Origin: Yoonia maritima
GTDB taxonomy: Bacteria > Pseudomonadota > Alphaproteobacteria > Rhodobacterales > Rhodobacteraceae
Length of the DNA: 64,000 nucleotides
Assembly (NCBI RefSeq): GCF_003003285.1
Contig: NZ_PVTP01000002.1
Coordinates: 310,001 to 374,000 of the forward strand
Reading direction: 5' to 3'
Shown here: positions 8,684 to 16,723 of the stretch, piece after piece
Layout: each line of letters begins with the position of its first letter
How positions within the stretch are numbered: the stretch's first letter is position 1
Notes under the pieces: model-generated
Told to the model about the DNA's origin: nothing
What the model saw: only the letters and a program-made list of their open reading frames with translations
The model's database searches: none
Program-made: the position numbers and the translations under genes

Positions 8684-9145
8684 TTAGGCAGAGGCATCGC
8701 TGTCTCTGCCTTCGACGGTTTCTTGAAATTTTTCAAAGAACTGATCTGCCATCTTTTTGGCAAATCCGCCAATCACGCGGCTGCCCAATTGCGCCAGTTT
8801 GCCACCCACTTTTGCATCGACCACGTAGCTTAGCTCTGTCCCTTCATCGACGGTTTCTAGCGTGACATCTGCGCGTCCCTTGGCAAATCCCGCAACACCG
8901 CCTTTGCCTTCACCAACGATAGTATAGCTGTTCGGAGCGTTAACGTTTTCAAGCGTTACCTCACCCTTGAAGGTCGCGGATACCGGGCCGACCTTTTGTT
9001 TGACCACTGCGGCGAATCCGTCTTCGGCTGATCCCGTCAGTTCCTGACAGCCCGGAATGCAGGCTTGCAAGGTTTCAGCATTGTTCAGATGCGCCCAGAC
9101 CGTATCAATGTCTGCAGCGATGACACGTGTGCCTGTCAGTTCCAT
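8684..9145 (-). CDS. CoxG-like SRPBCC-fold protein (CO dehydrogenase subunit G family)
   Basis: This is a 153-residue protein of the SRPBCC fold that starts MELTGTRVIAADIDTVWAHL and contains CIPGCQEL, the CoxG signature, followed by YTIVGEGKGGVAGFAKGRADV and a C-terminal helix. CoxG relatives are linked to recruitment of molybdenum hydroxylases such as CO dehydrogenase to the membrane. No coxMSL genes are present here, so the partner is unknown. The gene is close to and co-oriented with the regulator upstream, so it may share its transcript with pccR. Confidence 0.85.
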   Translation of the reverse strand: MELTGTRVIAADIDTVWAHLNNAETLQACIPGCQELTGSAEDGFAAVVKQKVGPVSATFKGEVTLENVNAPNSYTIVGEGKGGVAGFAKGRADVTLETVDEGTELSYVVDAKVGGKLAQLGSRVIGGFAKKMADQFFEKFQETVEGRDSDASA

Positions 9146-9172
9146 ATTGTGTTTTCTTTCCTAGAGTGACGT

Positions 9173-10573
9173 TCAGTCGATTTGATAGGGCAGTACGCCG
9201 CGCGTATTTGGGTCGACGCGCAACTGGCGTTCAAGTGGGGGTACTGACCGCTGATGACAATTGCGGCGTTCGCAGATTCGGCACGAAATCCCGATCGGGG
9301 CATAGGCGTCTGCTGCGCCCAAATCCATGTGATCCGCATAGACCAAAGCGGGTGCGTGGCGCACCTCGCACCCTAATCCAATCGCATAGCGCCGTGTTGG
9401 CACATTATATGCGCCGCCCGATTTGCTAACGTCTCGGGCAAGGCAGAAATACCGAGCACCATCGGGCGTTTCTGCAAGTTGGCGCAAGAATTGGCCCGGT
9501 GTTTCGAATGCTTGGTGCATGTTCCATAGCGGGCAGGCCCCACCATAACGCGCGAATTGTAGCGTCGTGGCGGAGTGGCGTTTGGTAATCGTGCCCGCCT
9601 GATCAACGCGTACGAAGAAGAAAGGGATGCCCTTAGCGCCCGGGCGCTGCATGGTCGAAAGACGGTGCGCGACTTGTTCGATGGATGCGCCGAAACGTGT
9701 CGCAAGCACTTCTAGATCGTGTCGCTCTTTTTGTGCAGCGTCTAGGAATGCGCCGTACGGCATCAGTGCGGCCCCCGCAAAGTAGTTCGCAAGTCCGACC
9801 TTCGCGATGCTGCGGGCCTCGGGTGATTGAAAACGGGCAAGGTCCAGTGTTGCGTCGAGCAACGATTCTTGGGTGATCAGTGCGAGCTGTAGCAGCAATT
9901 GGAAGCTTTGGGTCGCGGGATGGGCATAGCGCGAAATGGTTAGCGTTTTGCTAGGCGCATCGTAGTGGCGAACCGTATTGGTGTCGCCGTAAATGACGTT
10001 GATTTGCTGGATTGACAGCGCACGAATAACGGCGTCCGCGATTGTCTCATCTGGTTTGCGTTGGCTTGCAAATCGTTCGGCGCTTCGGTCCACAGCATCG
10101 ATGTAGTTGTCGCAATAGTGAAAGAAATCGCGCACCTCTTCCCACGGGCTGGGTTGTAGGCGGGCATCCTCGCGGCCTAATGCTTCGTCTAGGGAGGCCA
10201 GTCGTTCATGAGTTTGGCGATAAGCGGCGTGTAGATCCAGAAACGCACGTGCAATCGAAGGGGCGTTTGCCGCAACCAGTCGCAGGTCAGCAAGGGCAGG
10301 GGCCGCGCCGCTTAGGACCGGATCGGCCATCGCTTCGCGCATGTCCCCGACAAGGCGTGCCTCGTCCCCGGCTTGCAATTCGGTCACGTCGAACCCGAAT
10401 TCTTGCGCCAACCCTAGTACCACCGCCGTCGATACGGGGCGGTTATTGTTTTCCATCTGGTTTAAGTAGGGCAGGGATACGCCAAGCTTGCCTGCGAAGT
10501 CCTTTTGCGTCAGCGATAGCCGTCCACGTAGTTCGCGTAGCTTTGCGCCCGCATAGAGTTTTTGAACGGCCAT
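9173..10573 (-). CDS. pccR: PccR-like short-chain acyl-CoA-responsive XRE-family regulator
   Basis: This is a probable transcription factor controlling propionyl-CoA carboxylase genes. Residues 8-65 are an XRE helix-turn-helix (LSLTQKDFAGKLGVSLPYLN). The middle resembles the ImmA/IrrE region but has QLLLQLAL where the HExxH zinc motif would be, so no protease activity is expected. The C-terminal third is the ScfR-type domain with clustered cysteines (CPLWNMHQ, RYFCLARD, GISCRICERRNC). The 466-residue length matches the family. Rhodobacter sphaeroides PccR has the same design and lies near pccB. The promoter region holds GC-centred octamers that suggest autoregulation. Assignment rests on domain layout plus neighbours. 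Confidence 0.85.
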   Translation of the reverse strand: MAVQKLYAGAKLRELRGRLSLTQKDFAGKLGVSLPYLNQMENNNRPVSTAVVLGLAQEFGFDVTELQAGDEARLVGDMREAMADPVLSGAAPALADLRLVAANAPSIARAFLDLHAAYRQTHERLASLDEALGREDARLQPSPWEEVRDFFHYCDNYIDAVDRSAERFASQRKPDETIADAVIRALSIQQINVIYGDTNTVRHYDAPSKTLTISRYAHPATQSFQLLLQLALITQESLLDATLDLARFQSPEARSIAKVGLANYFAGAALMPYGAFLDAAQKERHDLEVLATRFGASIEQVAHRLSTMQRPGAKGIPFFFVRVDQAGTITKRHSATTLQFARYGGACPLWNMHQAFETPGQFLRQLAETPDGARYFCLARDVSKSGGAYNVPTRRYAIGLGCEVRHAPALVYADHMDLGAADAYAPIGISCRICERRNCHQRSVPPLERQLRVDPNTRGVLPYQID

Positions 10574-10580
10574 CTGGCTA

Positions 10581-10620
10581 CCTTTGCAAGTTTGCTAACT
10601 TAAATTAGCTAATGCAAAGG
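10581..10620. promoter_or_regulatory. Octamer cluster in the pccR promoter (PccR operator candidate)
   Basis: Immediately upstream of pccR are TTTGCAAG, TTTGCTAA, TTAGCTAA and ATGCAAAG, with outer arms CCTTTGCA/TGCAAAGG forming a 40-base dyad. As I recall, R. sphaeroides PccR binds paired TTTGCAAA motifs, so these are likely autoregulatory sites. Confidence 0.6.
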
Positions 10621-10625
10621 TGGGG

Positions 10626-11837
10626 TCAAGTGATCTTGCGTTCCCGCCAGACGACAAACAATACCGACAGCAATGAAAGTACGGCAGTTCCCAGCATTAA
10701 TAGTTGCAATGGCAAGGTGCCTGTTTCGACCGTCAGAATGCCGCCAGCAAATTGCGACAGCGCTGCGCCGCCTCCGATCATGATCGCGCCGCTTAACCCG
10801 CTGGCCGTACCGGCAAGGTGCGGTCTGACCGAGATTGACCCGGCCATGACGTTCGGAAGGGCGATGCCATTGCCAAGACCGAGGAAAACGCAAAACCCAA
10901 AGAAGCTGAGCGGATGGACAAGGCCGCCGAGCGTCAGGGCTGCTGATGCGCCAAGCCCCAAGATGGTAAGGCTCGTGCCAATAATGGCCATCTTGTTGAT
11001 GCCGACTTTCACCGAATATCGCCCCGACAGGTAATTGCCGACTGCATATCCAATGGCTGGTGCGCCAAGTGCGATCCCGCTCCACATTGGGGAAAGCCCA
11101 AAGATTTCACTACCGACGAACGATGCTCCGCCCAGCAGTGCAAAGAAAGCGCCAGATGAAAATGCGCTGCACAGGGCGTAGCCCCAAAATCGAGGCGAGC
11201 CGAGTAGCTCTGGATATGCTTTGACCTGATCGCGAAAGCTCACGCCGCCTTTTGCAACGGTTTCACCGAGGTCTAGGTAAACCAGTATTAGTGTGGCAAA
11301 TCCTGCGACCGCTAGAAATATGAATATGGCGTGCCAGTCGAATGCTTCGTCCAGTAATCCGCCGACCATCGGGCCGAACATAGGGACAAGTGCTGTACCC
11401 ATCGTGACGTAACCCATCATGGATGCCGCTTCTTCTTGGGAAACGATATCGCGTACGATGGCGCGGCTAAGTGCCAGTGACGTGGCAACGGCAGCCTGTA
11501 AGATGCGGAAAAACAAAAAGGTCTGTACTGTGGGTGCAAGAAGTGCGCCGATAGATGCGATGACGAAAATTGTCAGTGCGCCCATAATCATAATGCGTCT
11601 GCCGTATCGGTCCGAAATTGGTCCGATGAATATTTGCAGTACGGCGGTCGCCGCGAGGTAGCCGGAAAGGGCGATCTGCATGATCGCGTAATCCGTGTCG
11701 AAATAGGCCGTCATCTTGGCGAGGGATGGCAGGAAAATCGACATGCTTAACGCCGACATGCCAGTAATAAGCACGAGCGTTACGATATGTGGCGGGGTGG
11801 TTCGATCTAAAAAACGAATGAAAGGTAAATTGCTCAT
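10626..11837 (-). CDS. Bcr/CflA-family MFS transporter
   Basis: This is a twelve-helix major-facilitator protein of the Bcr/CflA drug-efflux type. LSMSIFLPSLAKM in helix 1, GPISDRYGRRIMIMGAL in the loop between helices 2 and 3, and SRAIVRDIV in helix 4 are family hallmarks. The ATG at 11837 gives 403 residues; an in-frame TTG six bases upstream is an alternative. It lies between pccR and pccB, transcribed away from pccB across a shared operator-rich spacer, so it may belong to the propionyl-CoA regulon. Substrate unknown: a drug, or an organic acid that builds up during propionate use. Confidence 0.88.
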   Translation of the reverse strand: MSNLPFIRFLDRTTPPHIVTLVLITGMSALSMSIFLPSLAKMTAYFDTDYAIMQIALSGYLAATAVLQIFIGPISDRYGRRIMIMGALTIFVIASIGALLAPTVQTFLFFRILQAAVATSLALSRAIVRDIVSQEEAASMMGYVTMGTALVPMFGPMVGGLLDEAFDWHAIFIFLAVAGFATLILVYLDLGETVAKGGVSFRDQVKAYPELLGSPRFWGYALCSAFSSGAFFALLGGASFVGSEIFGLSPMWSGIALGAPAIGYAVGNYLSGRYSVKVGINKMAIIGTSLTILGLGASAALTLGGLVHPLSFFGFCVFLGLGNGIALPNVMAGSISVRPHLAGTASGLSGAIMIGGGAALSQFAGGILTVETGTLPLQLLMLGTAVLSLLSVLFVVWRERKIT

Positions 11838-11901
11838 TTCCAAGAGGTAGGGCCGCGCATCTAGGATGTCTATTCAGGGTTTTGATAAATTTTGACCAAA
11901 T

Positions 11902-11957
11902 AGCAAAAATTTGCACATTTGCAAAAACTAAAATTCGCTAACTGGATAATTTGCAAA
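11902..11957. promoter_or_regulatory. Phased octamer cluster between the MFS gene and pccB (PccR operator candidate)
   Basis: The spacer holds TAGCAAAA, TTTGCACA, TTTGCAAA, TTCGCTAA and TTTGCAAA. Their central dinucleotides at 11913, 11921, 11937 and 11953 are 8, 16 and 16 bases apart. The array is about equally far from the divergent starts of the transporter and pccB, so one set of sites could control both. Confidence 0.65.
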
Positions 11958-12032
11958 TATTCGCCTTCGTGCTTCTTGGCGGTGCTATTTGCGGTTATGG
12001 GTAGATATTGAATTGACGAAGGGGGCGATCTG

Positions 12033-13556
12033 ATGGATGTTTTGCAAGAGCTCGAAAACCGGCGTGGCATCGCGCGGCTTGGCGGTGGTGAGCGTAGGAT
12101 CGCTGCACAGCACAGCAAAGGCAAGCTGACCGCGCGCGAGCGGATTGACCTGTTGCTTGACGAAGGCTCGTTCGAAGAATTCGACATGTTTGTTGCACAC
12201 CGCTGCACCGACTTTGGGATGGAGGCTGACCGCCCAGCAGGTGACGGCGTTGTGACGGGGTGGGGCACAATCAACGGTCGCATGGTCTATGTGTTCTCGC
12301 AGGATTTCACTGTCTTTGGTGGTTCGTTGTCGGAAACCCACGCCCAAAAGATTTGCAAGATCATGGATATGGCGATGCAAAATGGCGCGCCAGTGATTGG
12401 TATCAACGACTCGGGCGGGGCGCGTATCCAAGAAGGCGTTGCGTCGCTTGCGGGCTATGCCGAAGTTTTCCAGCGCAATATTATGGCATCGGGCGTTGTT
12501 CCACAGATCAGCCTGATCATGGGGCCTTGCGCGGGCGGGGCCGTGTATAGCCCGGCGATGACCGATTTTATCTTTATGGTCAAAGACAGCAGCTATATGT
12601 TTGTGACTGGTCCAGACGTTGTGAAAACTGTCACGAACGAAGTCGTGACCGCCGAAGAGCTGGGGGGTGCATCGACCCATTCCAAAAAATCCAGTGTCGC
12701 AGACGGTGCGTTCGATAATGATGTCGAGGCCTTGGCCGAGGCGCGTCGTTTGGTTGATTTCTTGCCGCTGAATAACCGCGAGAAGCCACCTGTTCGTCCG
12801 TTTTTTGATGACGTGAACCGGATCGAGGACAGCCTTGATACGCTGATCCCTGATAACCCGAACGCACCTTATGACATGAAAGAGCTTATTCATAAGCTCG
12901 CGGATGAAGGCGATTTTTATGAAATTCAGGAAGAGTTTGCTAAGAATATCCTGACTGGATTTATTCGCCTTGAAGGATCGACAGTCGGTGTCGTGGCGAA
13001 CCAGCCGATGGTTCTGGCTGGCTGTCTGGATATCGACAGTTCACGCAAAGCCGCGCGTTTTGTGCGGTTCTGCGATGCTTTTGAAATTCCGATCCTGACC
13101 CTTGTTGACGTGCCCGGTTTCCTCCCTGGTACATCGCAAGAGTACGGTGGCGTTATTAAGCACGGAGCGAAATTACTCTTTGCATATGGTGAGGCCACCG
13201 TACCTAAAGTTACTGTTATCACCCGTAAGGCATACGGCGGCGCATATGACGTGATGGCGTCAAAACACCTGCGCGGTGATTTCAACTATGCGTGGCCGAC
13301 TGCTGAGATCGCGGTGATGGGCGCCAAGGGCGCCACCGAGATTATCCACCGCGGCAAATCCCCCGAGGAAATCGCGGAGCGGACGAAAGAATACGAAGAT
13401 CGTTTCGCCAATCCATTTGTCGCAGCCGAAAAAGGGTTCATCGACGAAGTGATCATGCCGCATTCGACACGCAAACGGGTATGCCGGGCCTTTGCAAGCT
13501 TGCGCAGCAAGAAGCTGCAAAATCCGTGGAAAAAGCACGACAACATTCCGTTGTGA
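12033..13556 (+). CDS. pccB: Propionyl-CoA carboxylase beta subunit
   Basis: PccB is the carboxyltransferase that moves CO2 from biotin to propionyl-CoA, giving methylmalonyl-CoA. It works in a cytoplasmic PccA/PccB dodecamer. The 507 residues contain [15 protein letters not shown] and [13 protein letters not shown] in the N-terminal crotonase-like half, and [12 protein letters not shown] and [11 protein letters not shown] in the C-terminal half, all typical of PCC beta. Its ATG follows GAAGGGGG. It opens the pcc gene set behind an octamer array attributed to PccR. Acetyl-CoA carboxylase use is unlikely because accD proteins have a zinc ribbon that is absent here. Confidence 0.95.
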   Translation: MDVLQELENRRGIARLGGGERRIAAQHSKGKLTARERIDLLLDEGSFEEFDMFVAHRCTDFGMEADRPAGDGVVTGWGTINGRMVYVFSQDFTVFGGSLSETHAQKICKIMDMAMQNGAPVIGINDSGGARIQEGVASLAGYAEVFQRNIMASGVVPQISLIMGPCAGGAVYSPAMTDFIFMVKDSSYMFVTGPDVVKTVTNEVVTAEELGGASTHSKKSSVADGAFDNDVEALAEARRLVDFLPLNNREKPPVRPFFDDVNRIEDSLDTLIPDNPNAPYDMKELIHKLADEGDFYEIQEEFAKNILTGFIRLEGSTVGVVANQPMVLAGCLDIDSSRKAARFVRFCDAFEIPILTLVDVPGFLPGTSQEYGGVIKHGAKLLFAYGEATVPKVTVITRKAYGGAYDVMASKHLRGDFNYAWPTAEIAVMGAKGATEIIHRGKSPEEIAERTKEYEDRFANPFVAAEKGFIDEVIMPHSTRKRVCRAFASLRSKKLQNPWKKHDNIPL

Positions 13557-13646
13557 TAAAGGTGCCGCGCGCGTTTTCGCGCTGGTTGCCGTCTGTGGGT
13601 TTGGGTTATCTGATCCGCGCAGACCACAATAGAAAAAGGGTACATC

Positions 13647-14009
13647 ATGGCATTGCCATATATGGATAAACATCGCGGCTTTCCGGGGCGCTTGCCGGGT
13701 ACGGACTTTCAGTTCGTGCTTCGTCGTGCCAATAAGGATGGTGCGACAGAATTGACGGAACGCGTCCGTTACCCTGATCGCCGTCCACCCGACAAACGCG
13801 CCGACGCCGGTTTTATGCAGGCACTATGGGAACACTTTGGTGAAGAACCATTTGTGCGCGGCAACCTAGATGCTGGACGCATCAGCTGGCTGTTTGGCCG
13901 AGAGGTGATCCCAGCCGAAGATCCATTTGATCCCGCCGATTACGAGGCCATGCTGCAGATCGACGTAAAAGTCGCGCAGGTCAGCTTTCCCGAAATATTC
14001 GGAAAATAA
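13647..14009 (+). CDS. Unknown 120-residue protein between pccB and pccA
   Basis: I do not recognise a domain. The protein is soluble, charged and proline-rich in the first half (RVRYPDRRPPDKRADAGFMQALWEHF) and ends with an acidic region (EVIPAEDPFDPADYEAMLQ). It has no signal peptide or membrane segment. AAAAAGGG precedes the ATG. It sits 90 bases after pccB on the same strand. I recall similar short genes inside pcc operons of related Rhodobacteraceae, so it may assist assembly or regulation of the carboxylase, but that is inference from position only. Confidence 0.75.
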   Translation: MALPYMDKHRGFPGRLPGTDFQFVLRRANKDGATELTERVRYPDRRPPDKRADAGFMQALWEHFGEEPFVRGNLDAGRISWLFGREVIPAEDPFDPADYEAMLQIDVKVAQVSFPEIFGK

Positions 14010-14351
14010 CGTAGTGGCTGCGGGTGTTCATATGCAGGGCAGTGTCGCAAGTGGGCGAAAATTAGCCCAATTGTGGGGGGGCATAATAAGTGGGTATGCA
14101 GATGCGTTCCGGTCGCACAGACTAAAGCTAGCGCAACAAAGGTCTGCCAACAGGCTTTGCATAGATTACCCATTCACCGACCCCTCAATTCACCGGTCTG
14201 CCTCCTCACTAGGCGGACCGGACACCGATGTCGCTCCGAATATCGGCGGAAAAGCGACTGTTATTGAATATCACGCAACTGTGTCTATTGATTTAGCTGT
14301 GAATAGGGCCAATTCTTGGTCTGCAAACACAATTTCAAAGGGCAGAAAACT
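14010..14351. other. 342-base non-coding spacer with a hairpin
   Basis: No convincing gene is present. The clearest structure is a 10-base-pair stem, CCGGTCTGCC / GGCGGACCGG (14193-14202 with 14212-14221, one G-U), with a nine-base loop and no T-run after it. The spacer could hold a promoter for the lipoprotein gene, but I cannot identify one. Confidence 0.5.
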
Positions 14352-14558
14352 ATGCAAAAGACATCAATCATCCTTGCCGCAGTGGCTATGTTCGGCCTTG
14401 CTGGCTGTCTTGAAGGCGACGTGGAACGCGGCGTCGCAGGCGCAGGCGCAGGTCTTGTCGCAGCTGAAGTGCTGGGCACAGATCGTACCGGTACCATTCT
14501 TGCTGGTGCGGCCGCAGGCGTGCTTTGCGATGACGCAGGCATCAACGGTTGTAGGTAA
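14352..14558 (+). CDS. Small lipoprotein inside the pcc gene set
   Basis: This 68-residue protein starts with a lipoprotein signal peptide (SIILAAVAMFGLAGC), with Cys20 as the lipid-modified residue in LAGC. The rest is glycine- and alanine-rich (GVAGAGAGLVAAEVLG, GTILAGAAAGVLC), like glycine-zipper outer-membrane lipoproteins. Two further cysteines at the C-terminus (VLCDDAGINGC) may pair. An upstream in-frame start would put a charged stretch before the signal, so the ATG at 14352 is preferred. It is followed by a strong terminator just before pccA. Why a lipoprotein lies between two carboxylase subunit genes is not clear. Confidence 0.8.
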   Translation: MQKTSIILAAVAMFGLAGCLEGDVERGVAGAGAGLVAAEVLGTDRTGTILAGAAAGVLCDDAGINGCR

Positions 14559-14598
14559 TACGAATACGCGCGTCATTTCGGCGCGTCTAAATCAAATG

Positions 14599-14636
14599 AA
14601 TCGCCGCCCGGGTATTACCCCGGCGGCGATTTTTTG
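14599..14636 (+). terminator. Strong intrinsic terminator directly upstream of pccA
   Basis: AATCGCCGCC-CGGG-TATTA-CCCCG-GCGGCGATT forms a long GC-rich stem followed by TTTTTTG. It ends 15 bases before the pccA ATG, leaving room only for the ribosome site GGGGGAG. pccA therefore cannot have a promoter downstream of it, and transcripts must read through. Confidence 0.85.
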
Positions 14637-14651
14637 TTTGGGGGAGCCAAC

Positions 14652-16649
14652 ATGTTTAAGAAAATCCTAATCGCTAACCGAGGCGAGATTGCCTGCCGCG
14701 TGATCAAGACAGCACGCAAAATGGGCATTCAGACCGTCGCGATTTATTCTGATGCTGACAAGAATGCGCTGCATGTGAAAATGGCCGACGAAGCGGTCCA
14801 CATTGGCCCACCCCCAGCGAACCAGTCTTACATCGTCATCGACAAGGTGATGGATGCGATCAAGCAGACCGGCGCAGAGGCAGTACACCCCGGTTACGGT
14901 TTCCTTTCAGAGAACGCCAAATTCGCTGAGGCGTTAGAAGCCGCTGGCGTTGCCTTTATCGGGCCACCTAAGGGCGCGATTGAGGCGATGGGCGATAAGA
15001 TCACGTCCAAGAAGCTCGCCCAAGACGCAAATGTCTCTACCGTCCCGGGCTACATGGGCCTGATCGAAGACGCCGAAGAGGCGGTGAAAATTTCCAACCA
15101 AGTTGGCTACCCCGTCATGATCAAAGCCTCTGCTGGCGGTGGTGGTAAGGGGATGCGTATCGCTTGGAACGATGACGAAGCACGCGAAGGTTTCCAAAGT
15201 TCCAAGAACGAAGCGGCCAGCAGCTTTGGCGACGACCGCATCTTTATCGAAAAATTCGTGACCCAACCACGCCATATCGAAATTCAGGTCTTGGCGGATA
15301 GCCACGGTAACGCTGTTTACCTGCACGAACGCGAGTGTTCGATCCAGCGCCGGAACCAGAAGGTGATCGAAGAAGCACCAAGCCCATTCCTTGATGAGGC
15401 GACCCGCAAAGCCATGGGCGAACAGTCTGTCGCATTGGCGCAGGCCGTTGGCTACACGAGCGCGGGTACGGTGGAATTCATCGTTGATGGTGACCGGAAT
15501 TTCTATTTCCTAGAAATGAACACCCGCTTGCAGGTGGAACACCCCGTCACCGAACTGATCACGGGCGTTGATCTGGTCGAACAGATGATCCGCGTCGCTG
15601 CTGGTGAAAAGCTGCCGTTCGCGCAGTCTGATCTGAAAATTAATGGCTGGGCGATGGAAAGCCGCCTGTACGCCGAAGACCCATATCGTAACTTCCTACC
15701 ATCAATTGGCCGTTTGACCCGCTATCGCCCCCCAACAGAAGAGGCGACGCCTACGCGGGCAGTTCGCAACGACACTGGCGTGTTCGAAGGCGGTGAGATC
15801 AGCATGTATTACGATCCGATGATCGCTAAACTGTGTACTTGGGCACCGGATCGTGCCACCGCGATTGAAGAAATGCGTTTGGCGCTGGATGGGTTTGAAC
15901 TCGAAGGCATCGGTCACAACCTGCCGTTCTTGGCTGCGGTCTATGACCACCCGAAATTCACCAGCGGCAACATGACGACCGCCTTTATCGAAGAAGAATA
16001 CCCCGAAGGGTTTGAAGGCGTAACGCTGGACGAGGATGCTTGCATCCGGATCGCTGCGGCGACCTCTGCCATGCACCGTGTTGGCGAAATCCGACGCGCA
16101 CGCATTTCAGGCACGATGGGCAACCATGAACGTCACGTTGGCGAAGATTGGGTCGTAAGCCTGCAAGGCGCGTCACATGAAGTAAAAATAGACGCCGACC
16201 GTGATGGCGCTACTGTCACAATCGGTGGCGCAACGCTGCGCGTCGAAAGCGATTGGACGCCGGGTGATCCGCTTGCGCGTCTCACTGTCGACGGTGCGCC
16301 GCTAGTTCTCAAGGTAGGCGAAATTTCGGGTGGTTTCCGGGTGCGCTACCGTGGGGCTGATATTAAGGTCCACGTGCGCAGCCCGCGTCAGGCGGAACTC
16401 GCCAAACTGATGCCAGAAAAGCTGCCGCCGGATACTTCAAAGTTCCTACTTTGCCCGATGCCCGGTCTGATCGTGAAGGTCGATGTGCAAGCAGGCGACG
16501 AGGTTCAAGAAGGCCAAGCGCTATGTACCGTTGAGGCGATGAAGATGGAAAACATCCTACGGGCTGAACGCAAGGGTATCGTGAAAAAGGTCAACGCAGC
16601 CGGCGGTGATAGCCTCGCTGTGGATGACGTGATCATGGAGTTCGAATAA
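14652..16649 (+). CDS. pccA: Propionyl-CoA carboxylase alpha subunit (biotin carboxylase and carrier)
   Basis: PccA carboxylates its own biotin using ATP and bicarbonate and passes the CO2 to PccB. Residues 1-445 are the biotin-carboxylase module, beginning FKKILIANRGEIACRVI and with the ATP-grasp loop ASAGGGGKGMRI. A linker domain follows, then the biotinyl domain with EAMKMEN near residue 628, whose Lys carries biotin. The 665 residues match alphaproteobacterial PccA. The start at 14652 follows GGGGGAGCC; an upstream in-frame start lies within the terminator T-tract. Expression must depend on read-through of that terminator. Confidence 0.96.
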   Translation: MFKKILIANRGEIACRVIKTARKMGIQTVAIYSDADKNALHVKMADEAVHIGPPPANQSYIVIDKVMDAIKQTGAEAVHPGYGFLSENAKFAEALEAAGVAFIGPPKGAIEAMGDKITSKKLAQDANVSTVPGYMGLIEDAEEAVKISNQVGYPVMIKASAGGGGKGMRIAWNDDEAREGFQSSKNEAASSFGDDRIFIEKFVTQPRHIEIQVLADSHGNAVYLHERECSIQRRNQKVIEEAPSPFLDEATRKAMGEQSVALAQAVGYTSAGTVEFIVDGDRNFYFLEMNTRLQVEHPVTELITGVDLVEQMIRVAAGEKLPFAQSDLKINGWAMESRLYAEDPYRNFLPSIGRLTRYRPPTEEATPTRAVRNDTGVFEGGEISMYYDPMIAKLCTWAPDRATAIEEMRLALDGFELEGIGHNLPFLAAVYDHPKFTSGNMTTAFIEEEYPEGFEGVTLDEDACIRIAAATSAMHRVGEIRRARISGTMGNHERHVGEDWVVSLQGASHEVKIDADRDGATVTIGGATLRVESDWTPGDPLARLTVDGAPLVLKVGEISGGFRVRYRGADIKVHVRSPRQAELAKLMPEKLPPDTSKFLLCPMPGLIVKVDVQAGDEVQEGQALCTVEAMKMENILRAERKGIVKKVNAAGGDSLAVDDVIMEFE

Positions 16650-16673
16650 TAATATGTCGTTGACCGCGCAAGT

Positions 16674-16688
16674 GTTCATGATATGTTC
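16674..16688 (+). promoter_or_regulatory. SOS (LexA) box GTTC-N7-GTTC
   Basis: GTTC-ATGATAT-GTTC exactly matches the direct-repeat LexA box of alphaproteobacteria. It lies 35 bases before the ATG of the Y-family polymerase, which fits damage-inducible control of that gene. Confidence 0.8.
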
Positions 16689-16723
16689 TCATTTCTTAAT
16701 GGGTGAACAATGCGATTCCGGTG

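Noticed and set aside
11985-12893. A 302-codon open frame antisense to pccB
   Set aside because: It covers conserved pccB coding sequence on the other strand and has no supporting feature of its own.
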